Assembly (NCBI GenBank): GCA_950071875.1
Contig: CATMNW010000034.1
Coordinates: forward strand, 1-13,345
Length of the DNA stretch: 13,345 nucleotides
Direction: 5' to 3'
Source: an uncultured Erythrobacteraceae bacterium
GTDB lineage: Bacteria > Pseudomonadota > Alphaproteobacteria > Sphingomonadales > Sphingomonadaceae
The notes under the pieces were generated by a model. The model saw nothing but the letters and a program-made list of their open reading frames with translations. It searched no databases and was not told the origin of the DNA. Shown here piece by piece: positions 1-7,896 of the stretch (position 1 is the first letter of the stretch; each line of letters opens with the position of its first letter). The position numbers were made by a program, and so were the translations under genes.

Positions 1-227
1 TCGAATACGCCGTTCTTGCAGGCGTACTTGCGATCGTGGCCCTGGGTATCGGCAGCCTCGCCGCCTGGCTGGTAATCACCCAATTGTTCGAATTCGACTG
101 GCTGCCGGACTGGAGCGAAGTCCTGGCAGTTCTAGGGCTCGGCGTAGGGGTAGTGCTGGCATTCGCCGTGGGCGCGGCGCTACCGCTGCTTCGCGCAAAG
201 CCCGCGCAGGCGCTGCGGGCGCTGTAG
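1..227 (+). CDS. ABC transporter permease, FtsX-like, C-terminal end (5' partial)
   Basis: Only the last 74 codons are present; the frame is open from base 3 to the TAG at 225-227 and the start lies upstream of the window. The residues form two hydrophobic segments (about residues 3-28 and 40-63 of the visible part) separated by a short acidic/aromatic loop. They end in a basic tail reading LLRAKPAQALRAL. That tail, directly after the last membrane helix, is typical of FtsX/MacB/YbbP-type ABC permeases, where R-x-x-P-x-x-x-L-R closes the protein. Family members work with a cytoplasmic ATPase in lipoprotein release, cell division or export of small molecules; the substrate cannot be told from this fragment. 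A GTG at base 36 is internal and not the start. The ATPase partner would be expected upstream. The family assignment is by resemblance of a short C-terminus, so confidence is moderate. Confidence 0.72.
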   Translation, partial: EYAVLAGVLAIVALGIGSLAAWLVITQLFEFDWLPDWSEVLAVLGLGVGVVLAFAVGAALPLLRAKPAQALRAL

Positions 228-287
228 GGGCGACCTTCGAAGCGATAGTTCAGAAACGTATGCCCTCGCCCCGCCTATCCTGACCCT

Positions 288-312
288 GCCCGCTACCCGT
301 CCCATCGCGGGC
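288..312. other. Hairpin in the 228-418 intergenic region, no U-tract
   Basis: GCCCGC (288-293) can pair with GCGGGC (307-312) across a 13-base loop. No run of T follows on either strand, so it is not a classical intrinsic terminator. It lies about 60 bases after the permease stop and could be a weak 3'-end structure. Apart from this hairpin and the terminator at 365-394, I see nothing else in the 191-base gap. Confidence 0.25.
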
Positions 313-364
313 GGATCTAGGAACAGCTTCGCTCCCCCCTACTGTAGACTCCAGGATTCGAGGC

Positions 365-394
365 AAAGAAAAAGGGGAGCCGAAGCCCCCCTTT
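365..394 (-). terminator. Rho-independent terminator of the TonB-dependent receptor gene
   Basis: Read on the minus strand, the ten bases of 385-394 pair with 371-380 (one G-U wobble) around a TTCG tetraloop. The stem is followed by TTTTT, then C and TTT (373 down to 365). It starts 25 bases after the receptor stop codon. The stable tetraloop, GC-rich stem and U-tract make a textbook intrinsic terminator. The plus-strand reading has only a poor T-tract, so it serves the minus-strand gene best. Confidence 0.88.
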
Positions 395-418
395 CCCTTA
401 TCGAAATGTCGCTGCCGA

Positions 419-3106
419 TCAGAAGCGGAAGCGCGCTGCCACACCGTAAGTGCGCGGCTGGTTCGGGTAACCCGAGATCGCCCGGCCCTGTGCCACAGCC
501 GGGAAGACCGTTGTCAGGTAACGATCGTCGAGCAGGTTGCGGCCCCATACGGTCAGTTCGAGCCCCATGTCGAAGGCATAGGTGAACGAGGCGTTGAGGC
601 TGTTGACCTCGCGCTTGAACGCTGCGGCCGCGGCGCGGGCCGGACCGAAGTCGCGTTCACCGGTCACCGGATCGACCACGATGTAGTTGGTGAGGCCATC
701 CACGACCTGCACCGGCGAGGCATAGGAGAAATCGCCACGAAGGATGACCCGGTCACCGCGCGAGTTGATTTCCTTGTTGTACTGCGCGCCGAAGACGGCC
801 GACAGTTCGGGTACGCCTGCCACAGGCTCGCCCGACAGGTCACCTACCGGCGATGCGACGAAGCTGTCGTACTTTGCATCGAGATAGGTCATCGCGAGGC
901 TCAGGGTGAGCGCATCGTTGACGTAGACCTGGCCGTCGAATTCGACACCGAAGGTTTCCTGCTTGCCGGCATTCGACAGGATGAACGACGTACCGGTGAA
1001 GGTGTTCGCCTGGAAATCCTCGATCGACTGCTTGAAGAAGGTCAGGTTCGCTGCGGCGCGGTCCCAGTTACCCTTGATGCCGATTTCGTAAACTTCCGAA
1101 TTCTCGGCATTGGCGAAACGGGTGCCCGGACGCAGGTTGGTGACGGCAAGGCCCTGTGCCTGCAACGCTGCGAAGTCGGCCGGAACCGGACGGCTGTCAC
1201 GCGACAGGTTGAAGCTCGGCGCCTTGTAACCGGTTGCCCAGCTTGCATAGACGTTGAGCGACGGGGTGACCTCGTAGGCGAGGCGCACGTTCCAGCTCCA
1301 GTCGTCGTCGTCGGTCGAGCAGTCTTCGACCGCGTTCGGGCAGTTCTGCAGCGGCGGCAGGAACTGGAACGGGGTGAGTGCAAGAAGCGAGTTTACAGCG
1401 GGGTTGGTGTCGTTGGCGTCGGCGAATGCCTGAACGCCGGCCGAAACCTGTCCGAACGCAGCCGGGTTGGCGGCAGCAAATGCGCCGATTTCGGTCTGGC
1501 TTGCCGGACGGCCGAGCCCGAGCAGCGTGCCGATCTGTGTTGCCAGGCCCTGGGCGAAGATCGCGGTATTACCCGAAGCGACCAGGTCGATGTTCGAGAA
1601 CACATCGGTGCTGACCGAATTGGTCACGATCTGCTTCTTGTCCTTGGTGTAGTTGGCACCAACCGTAAGGACGAGACGATCGGTAATTTCGAAATCGACG
1701 TTACCGAAGATCGAGAAGGCTTCGTTGTCCTGCACGATGTTGTTGAAGAAGCCCTGGCCGGCCGCAAAGAACTGGCCGCTGTAATCGGTGCCGTTAAGCG
1801 CCGAGAGCGTAGCTTCGAGGCTGTCGACGGTCTGCGTGCCGCCAGTCGCGCCCTGCAAAAGCAAATTGGCGTAAGGACGGAAGCCACTTCCGTAGACAAT
1901 CTGGTCGGACGTATCGACGCTTTCGTCGAAGTAGTAGCCACCGATCAGGAAGTTCAGCGGACCGTCGAAATCCGAAGCGATGCGCAGTTCCTGCGTGAAG
2001 GTGTCGATGTCCGCATCGCCGATATTGGCACCGCTCACCGCATCGAGGCTGGTGAAATCGACGTCCTGGTCGGCTGCCAGCTTGGTCTTGCGATAAGCCG
2101 TGATCGACGTCAGCGTCACAGCGCCGATGTCGTAGTCGATCTGGCCGGAAACACCGTAGTTCTCGACCTGGTTGATCGGATCGACATCGGTGAAGACCAC
2201 GTCGCCGTCGGGATTGTTGCGGAAATCGTTTACCTGGCCGCCAAGCAGCTGGATTGCACCGATTTCGGCCGAAGGCGCAACGTTCAGCACGCCGCAGCAA
2301 CGCTCTTCGATCTTGTCGTAATCGCCGATCACACGGACGCGAAGCGGGCCGCCATTGTCGAACAGCAGCTGGCCGCGGGTGAACCAGCGGTCGCGATCGT
2401 TGATGTCGTCACCGTTGAAGCCATTGGTGAGGAAGCCGTCGCGCTTGTTGATACCGGCGCCGGCGCTGAAAGCGATCGAGTCGGTGATGGGCCCGGTTAC
2501 GAAACCCTTGACGACCATCGCGTCATAATTGCCGTAGCTCGCTTCGACCATTCCGCCGAACTCGAATTCCGGTTCCTTGGTCACGATCGAGATCACGCCC
2601 GCGCTCGCGTTCTTGCCGAACAGGGTCGACTGCGGACCGCGAAGGACCTCGACGCGCTGGATGTCGGGAAGGTCAGAGATCTGCGAAACCGCACGGCTGC
2701 GATAGACACCGTCGACGAACATCGCGACCGAGGGTTCGAGGCCGATGTTGTTGCCGTCGGTACCGAAACCACGGATCGAATAGCTGGTGGCGAATGCGCT
2801 CTGGTTCGTGCTGACGCGCAGCGAGGGAACGAGCGTCGCAAGGTCGGCAACGTCGCGGATCTGTGCCTGCTCGATGGTTTCGGCACTGGTCACGCTGACG
2901 GCCACCGGCGTTTCCTGAAGCGTCTGTTCGCGCTTGGTAGCGGTAACGATGATAACATTGCCGTCGGCAGGTGCAGCGACGGTATCTTCGTCCGTATCGT
3001 CAGCAGCATCCTGAGCTTGTGCGGCAGCGGGGAGTGCCAATGCGGCAGCACCGGCAAGCAGGGCAGTACGAACGGTCGCCTGGCGGCCGAAGGTAGTGAA
3101 TTTCAT
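419..3106 (-). CDS. TonB-dependent outer membrane receptor
   Basis: This 895-residue protein should sit in the outer membrane and import a scarce ligand (siderophore, vitamin, glycan or other organic compound) using energy from TonB-ExbBD. The ligand is not predictable here. Visible parts: a signal peptide (residues 1 to about 31, basic start, Ala/Leu core, cleavage near AAAQA); an acidic linker; a TonB-box-like VIIVTATKR (about 51-59); a plug domain (about 60-178) with TPVAVSV, SIRGFG, FVDGVYRSR and VEVLRGPQSTLFGKNASAG; then a 22-strand-type barrel ending in aromatic RFRF, the outer-membrane sorting signal. The ATG at 3106 is chosen because the signal peptide begins there and AAGAGGA lies 6 bases upstream; the open frame runs upstream to 3202 but that part looks non-coding. 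Large Ala/Asn-rich loops (about 430-600) contain a CxxxxxxC pair before a run of Asp, and an adjacent CC occurs near 271. There is no N-terminal signalling (FecA-type) domain and no FecIR pair beside it. The gene is monocistronic. Confidence 0.93.
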   Translation of the reverse strand: MKFTTFGRQATVRTALLAGAAALALPAAAQAQDAADDTDEDTVAAPADGNVIIVTATKREQTLQETPVAVSVTSAETIEQAQIRDVADLATLVPSLRVSTNQSAFATSYSIRGFGTDGNNIGLEPSVAMFVDGVYRSRAVSQISDLPDIQRVEVLRGPQSTLFGKNASAGVISIVTKEPEFEFGGMVEASYGNYDAMVVKGFVTGPITDSIAFSAGAGINKRDGFLTNGFNGDDINDRDRWFTRGQLLFDNGGPLRVRVIGDYDKIEERCCGVLNVAPSAEIGAIQLLGGQVNDFRNNPDGDVVFTDVDPINQVENYGVSGQIDYDIGAVTLTSITAYRKTKLAADQDVDFTSLDAVSGANIGDADIDTFTQELRIASDFDGPLNFLIGGYYFDESVDTSDQIVYGSGFRPYANLLLQGATGGTQTVDSLEATLSALNGTDYSGQFFAAGQGFFNNIVQDNEAFSIFGNVDFEITDRLVLTVGANYTKDKKQIVTNSVSTDVFSNIDLVASGNTAIFAQGLATQIGTLLGLGRPASQTEIGAFAAANPAAFGQVSAGVQAFADANDTNPAVNSLLALTPFQFLPPLQNCPNAVEDCSTDDDDWSWNVRLAYEVTPSLNVYASWATGYKAPSFNLSRDSRPVPADFAALQAQGLAVTNLRPGTRFANAENSEVYEIGIKGNWDRAAANLTFFKQSIEDFQANTFTGTSFILSNAGKQETFGVEFDGQVYVNDALTLSLAMTYLDAKYDSFVASPVGDLSGEPVAGVPELSAVFGAQYNKEINSRGDRVILRGDFSYASPVQVVDGLTNYIVVDPVTGERDFGPARAAAAAFKREVNSLNASFTYAFDMGLELTVWGRNLLDDRYLTTVFPAVAQGRAISGYPNQPRTYGVAARFRF

Positions 3107-3112
3107 GGATGT

Positions 3113-3119
3113 TCCTCTT
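3113..3119 (-). promoter_or_regulatory. Ribosome binding site of the TonB-dependent receptor
   Basis: On the minus strand AAGAGGA lies 6 bases before the ATG at 3106. It decides in favour of this start over the longer open frame beginning at 3202, and agrees with the signal peptide starting at the same Met. Confidence 0.75.
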
Positions 3120-3174
3120 CTCTCAAGACGTGTCCCGGGAACGCTTTGCAGTGCCAGAGAACGCATGCTGCGGC

Positions 3175-3202
3175 GAATTAGCAGCTTGGCGCAGCCTCTC
3201 AA
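3175..3202 (-). promoter_or_regulatory. Candidate housekeeping promoter of the receptor gene
   Basis: On the minus strand TTGAGAG (3202-3196) is followed after 13 bases by GCTAATTC (3182-3175). This resembles the alphaproteobacterial sigma-70 pattern TTGACGS-N10-14-GCTANAWC (5 of 7 and 7 of 8 positions). It would give a leader of about 60 bases before the ATG at 3106. It was picked by eye in a 258-base divergent intergenic region, so chance matches are possible. Confidence 0.35.
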
Positions 3203-3327
3203 GCACTTAGCCGACGAGATTGCGACCTCGCTCGACCACTGTGCCTTTCGCGTTACACCGCAGCGTCTTGCCGCATTGCAGCATCTAAGCTAGGGGCGCG
3301 CCCGAAACGCTCCGTGCCATTCATTCG

Positions 3328-3334
3328 TTGACGC
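3328..3334 (+). promoter_or_regulatory. typA: Possible -35 element upstream of typA
   Basis: TTGACGC at 3328-3334 matches the alphaproteobacterial -35 consensus TTGACGS exactly and lies 30 bases before the typA ATG. I could not find a good -10 at the usual distance; GCAAACAG at 3343-3350 is the nearest, a poor match with a short spacer. If real, the transcript would have a very short leader, which fits the absence of a strong Shine-Dalgarno before typA. The rest of the divergent gap (3107-3364) holds a GGGCGCGCCC palindrome at 3294-3303 and nothing else I can name. Confidence 0.25.
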
Positions 3335-3364
3335 TACGGCACGCAAACAGAAAGCACACATCAC

Positions 3365-5185
<1,821 letters not shown>

Positions 5186-5257
5186 TCCCGCGCTTTTGAC
5201 CGGGGGCAGGCGTGCAGCTTTCGTGGCTCGGCCTGCACCCAGTTCAAACCGGAACAA

Positions 5258-5295
5258 CAAAAAGGGCGGCCGCATCGCGACCGCCCTTTCCTTTT
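5258..5295. terminator. Bidirectional Rho-independent terminator between typA and the beta-barrel gene
   Basis: AAAGGGCGG (5261-5269) pairs perfectly with CCGCCCTTT (5281-5289) around an 11-base loop. On the minus strand the stem is followed by TTTTTGTTGTT and starts 22 bases after the beta-barrel stop, so it is a strong terminator for that gene. On the plus strand it is followed by CCTTTT, giving a weaker but usable terminator for typA, whose stop is about 75 bases upstream. The convergent arrangement fits shared use. Confidence 0.88.
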
Positions 5296-5311
5296 GCCGG
5301 TAAGGCGTGAA

Positions 5312-6151
5312 TTAGAACCGGAAGTTCAGACCGGCACGGATCGACTGTACCGTAAGGTCGTTCGCCGGCGCCAGGTTGGTGCCACCCGATACCAGAAGGA
5401 ACGGGTTGGTCGGGCCAGCGGTACCCGGTCCGACGTTGACGTAAAAATCGTCATCGTCGTAACGCGTCATCAGGTACTCGAGATTGAATGAGATATTGTC
5501 GGTGATGTACAGTTCACCGCCCGCACCGAGCTGGGTTCCGAAGACCCACTTGTCGTCATTCACCTGGGTGAAGCTGTTGGCGCCGTTGGTGGTGAAGAAA
5601 TCGTGATCCATCTTGGCGTAGGTTACGCCGCCCGTCGCGTAGATAAAGCCGCGACCGCTTCCCGGCGAGATGCCCAGTCGTCCGCGCAGAGCGACCGAAT
5701 AGTCGACTTCGCGCGAGGTCGTGTAGCTGGCGGGAGTGGTGCTGAAACCGTTGGCGTAATCGATCGCATTCGGCTTGGAACCTTCGAGAACGAGACCGGC
5801 AACTGCGATGTCGCCCACACGGGCGTCGTAACCGATCTTGGCCTGATAGCCGAGTTCGGTATCGTCATCGAGGCAGCTGATCTGTGCAGGACCGCCGGCG
5901 GGGCGACCGTTGCAAAGGCCGGGTGAGAATGCATTGGCACCGGTGGTGGTGCGCACGCGCTCGCCATAATCGCCGTCCTGATCGGTGTCGAAAACGATGG
6001 CGCTGTTCGGTCCGTCGTCTACCGTTTCGGTGCTGATCGACCCGCCGACGTAGAAGCCGTTGAAGAAATCCGGATCGGCATCCTGCGCAGCAGCGGGAGC
6101 GGCGATTGCACCCGCGATGATCGCGGTGGCGAGATATGACGTCTTTTTCAT
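5312..6151 (-). CDS. Outer-membrane beta-barrel protein (OmpA/Omp25-like porin family)
   Basis: This 279-residue protein has a clear signal peptide (MKKTSYLATAIIAGAIAAPA, cleavage near AAAQ-DADP), then FFNGFYVGGSIS, the usual opening strand of small eight-stranded barrels of the OMP_b-brl/Omp25-Omp31 type. Alternating strands such as LGYQAKIGYDARVGD, VALRGRLGIS, YATGGVTYAKM, NISFNLEYLMTRY and SIRAGLNFRF run to a C-terminal aromatic, as needed for BAM-mediated insertion. Two cysteines (residues 80 and 93) lie in one predicted surface loop and could form a disulfide. Such proteins are structural or weak-pore surface proteins; no enzymatic motif is seen. The start at 6151 is set by the signal peptide; ACAGG about 8 bases upstream is a modest ribosome site. 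The gene is divergent from putP and has its own terminator. Confidence 0.86.
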   Translation of the reverse strand: MKKTSYLATAIIAGAIAAPAAAQDADPDFFNGFYVGGSISTETVDDGPNSAIVFDTDQDGDYGERVRTTTGANAFSPGLCNGRPAGGPAQISCLDDDTELGYQAKIGYDARVGDIAVAGLVLEGSKPNAIDYANGFSTTPASYTTSREVDYSVALRGRLGISPGSGRGFIYATGGVTYAKMDHDFFTTNGANSFTQVNDDKWVFGTQLGAGGELYITDNISFNLEYLMTRYDDDDFYVNVGPGTAGPTNPFLLVSGGTNLAPANDLTVQSIRAGLNFRF

Positions 6152-6192
6152 GTAAAAAACCTGTCTGTAATTAGGACCCTGTTCCTGCACTA

Positions 6193-6217
6193 GACGGTTG
6201 GACGTTACGGCAGTTCC
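6193..6217 (-). promoter_or_regulatory. Candidate general-stress (EcfG-type) promoter of the beta-barrel gene
   Basis: On the minus strand GGAAC (6217-6213) is followed after exactly 16 bases by CGTC (6196-6193), 41 bases before the ATG at 6151. The alphaproteobacterial EcfG consensus is GGAAC-N16/17-CGTT, so 8 of 9 positions match. The site is short and was found by eye; it could be chance. Confidence 0.33.
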
Positions 6218-6298
6218 ACTTGAAACCTAAGCAAGGTCCCCGGTGATGTATTCTAGCAACACCGAATAAAGAGGCTTTTGTACTTTTACCCGCGCGCT

Positions 6299-6323
6299 TT
6301 GAGGGCTTTTCGGCCGGATAATC
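6299..6323 (+). promoter_or_regulatory. Candidate promoter of the putP-ggt operon
   Basis: TTGAGGG (6299-6305, 6 of 7 to TTGACGS) is followed after 10 bases by GGATAATC (6316-6323), which contains a GATAAT hexamer. It lies about 55 bases upstream of the putP ATG. The -10 match to the alphaproteobacterial consensus is partial. Nothing else is evident in the divergent gap 6152-6377 besides this and the EcfG-like site on the other strand. Confidence 0.33.
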
Positions 6324-6377
6324 GACCCAACCGGCGTGCTGTGGCCAGCGGCCCGGCAGTCTGTTAAGTGGCTCTCC

Positions 6378-7856
6378 ATGCAGACGGGAACATATATTTC
6401 ACTCGCCTTATATTTTATTCTAATGATCGCCATCGGTCTTTGGGCGTGGAAGCGCTCGACCGAAACCAGCGAGGGTTATTTGCTGGCAGGGCGCAACCTT
6501 CCGCCCGCCGTTGCCGCCCTCAGCGCAGGCGCCTCCGATATGAGCGGCTGGCTTTTGCTGGGCTTGCCGGGCGCCCTATATGCAAGTGGCCTTGTCGAAG
6601 CGTGGATCGGCATCGGGCTTTTCGTCGGTGCGCTCGCCAACTGGTTCATCGTTGCTCCGCGCTTGCGCGCCCAGACGGAAAGCTACGGCAACGCTCTGAC
6701 GATCCCTGAATTTCTCGCCAACCGCTTTCCTGACAAGGCTGTGGCCCTGCGGGTCATCTCGGCCCTTATCGTGGTCGTGTTCTTCGCTGTTTACACCGCA
6801 GCCGGTCTCGTGGGTGGCGGCAAACTGTTCGAGACCAGCTTCGCCGGTCTCTTCGGCGACTTCGGGATGAGCGACTACATGCTCGGCATCTGGATTACCG
6901 CGCTGGTCGTTCTGGCATATACAATGGTGGGCGGGTTCCTTGCCGTCAGCCTGACCGATTTCGTGCAGGGCGTCATCATGGTGATCGCGCTGGTGATCAT
7001 GCCGCTGGTGGTCATGTTCGGTGAAGGCGGCAGCGCGGGCGGCTCGCTCACGGAAGTGCCTGTAGAGGGTTTTCTCAGTTTCACGACAGGCCTGACCCTG
7101 CTCGGCTTCATCAGCGCAGTAACGTGGGGTCTCGGCTATTTCGGTCAGCCGCACATCATCGTGCGGTTCATGGCGATCGATACGGTCGAAAAGGTCCGCC
7201 CGGCCCGCACCATCGGCATGACATGGATGGGCGTCGCACTACTCGGTTCGATCGGCATCGGGATTGCCGGGCGCGCCTATGCGGAACGTAACGGTATCGT
7301 CGTCGACGACCCGGAAACGATCTTCATCGTTCTTGCAAACCTGCTGTTCCATCCGCTGATCACCGGCTTCCTGCTGGCAGCGCTGCTGGCGGCAATCATG
7401 TCGACGATTTCTTCGCAGCTGCTGGTCGCCTCGAGCTCGCTGACCGAGGACTTCTACAAGCTGTTCTTCCGCCGCAATGCATCAGAACGCGAAAGCGTGA
7501 ATGTGGGCCGCATCTGCGTAGCGCTCGTTGCTATCGCAGCCATTGTGATTGCCAGCGACCCCGAAAGCCAGGTTCTCGGTCTCGTATCCAACGCATGGGC
7601 CGGCTTCGGCGCTGCGTTCGGACCGCTGATCATCCTGTCGCTGACCTGGGACCGCATGACCGGCGCCGGCGCAGTGGCCGGTCTGGTCACCGGAGCGGTG
7701 GTTGTCATGGCCTGGATCGCGCTGGGGTGGAATTCTGCTCTGCCCGGCATGGACCAGGGCCTGTACGAAATCGTACCCGGGTTCGTCGCCGCATGGCTGG
7801 CCATCTGGCTGGTCAGCAAGGCTACCGCATCGGGCGAGCGCCCCTTGCCAGCCTGA
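6378..7856 (+). CDS. putP: Sodium/proline symporter PutP
   Basis: This 492-residue inner-membrane protein of the sodium:solute symporter (SSS) family couples Na+ entry to L-proline uptake. It matches E. coli PutP (502 residues) along its length. It has SAGASDMSGWLLLGLPGA (about 49-66), with Asp54, Ser56 and Gly57 at the places of the E. coli Na+-site residues Asp55, Ser57 and Gly58. GGFLAVSLTD follows near 185-194, GWGLGYFGQPH-like TWGLGYFGQPH at about 249-259, and AAIMSTISSQLLVASSSLTED at about 338-358, with Ser342/Thr343 matching the second Na+-site pair. AWAGFGAAFGP sits near 407-417. About 13 hydrophobic segments are expected. The start at 6378 (MQTGTYISLALYF) matches the family N-terminus; the in-frame GTG at 6336 would add 14 unlike residues. 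The Shine-Dalgarno is weak. It lies 40 bases before the GGT gene, so the two are probably cotranscribed. No putA is nearby. Confidence 0.96.
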   Translation: MQTGTYISLALYFILMIAIGLWAWKRSTETSEGYLLAGRNLPPAVAALSAGASDMSGWLLLGLPGALYASGLVEAWIGIGLFVGALANWFIVAPRLRAQTESYGNALTIPEFLANRFPDKAVALRVISALIVVVFFAVYTAAGLVGGGKLFETSFAGLFGDFGMSDYMLGIWITALVVLAYTMVGGFLAVSLTDFVQGVIMVIALVIMPLVVMFGEGGSAGGSLTEVPVEGFLSFTTGLTLLGFISAVTWGLGYFGQPHIIVRFMAIDTVEKVRPARTIGMTWMGVALLGSIGIGIAGRAYAERNGIVVDDPETIFIVLANLLFHPLITGFLLAALLAAIMSTISSQLLVASSSLTEDFYKLFFRRNASERESVNVGRICVALVAIAAIVIASDPESQVLGLVSNAWAGFGAAFGPLIILSLTWDRMTGAGAVAGLVTGAVVVMAWIALGWNSALPGMDQGLYEIVPGFVAAWLAIWLVSKATASGERPLPA

Positions 7857-7882
7857 CGCGTCTTCGCCAAACCGTCTCCCAC

Positions 7883-7890
7883 AAGAGGAG
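7883..7890 (+). promoter_or_regulatory. ggt: Ribosome binding site of the gamma-glutamyltransferase gene
   Basis: AAGAGGAG ends 6 bases before the ATG at 7897. It fixes the start at the signal-peptide Met and rules out the frame that is open upstream to 7702 inside putP. Confidence 0.85.
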
Positions 7891-7896
7891 ACACAT

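Noticed and set aside
3107..3202. N-terminal extension of the TonB-dependent receptor by 32 residues
   Set aside because: The signal peptide and the ribosome site both place the start at 3106. The extension is basic and Arg-rich, and overlaps the candidate promoter.
6152..6190. N-terminal extension of the beta-barrel protein by 13 residues
   Set aside because: It would put polar residues before a complete signal peptide that begins at 6151.
7702..7896. N-terminal extension of the GGT into the putP gene
   Set aside because: AAGAGGAG and a clean signal peptide fix the start at 7897; the upstream part is putP read in another frame.
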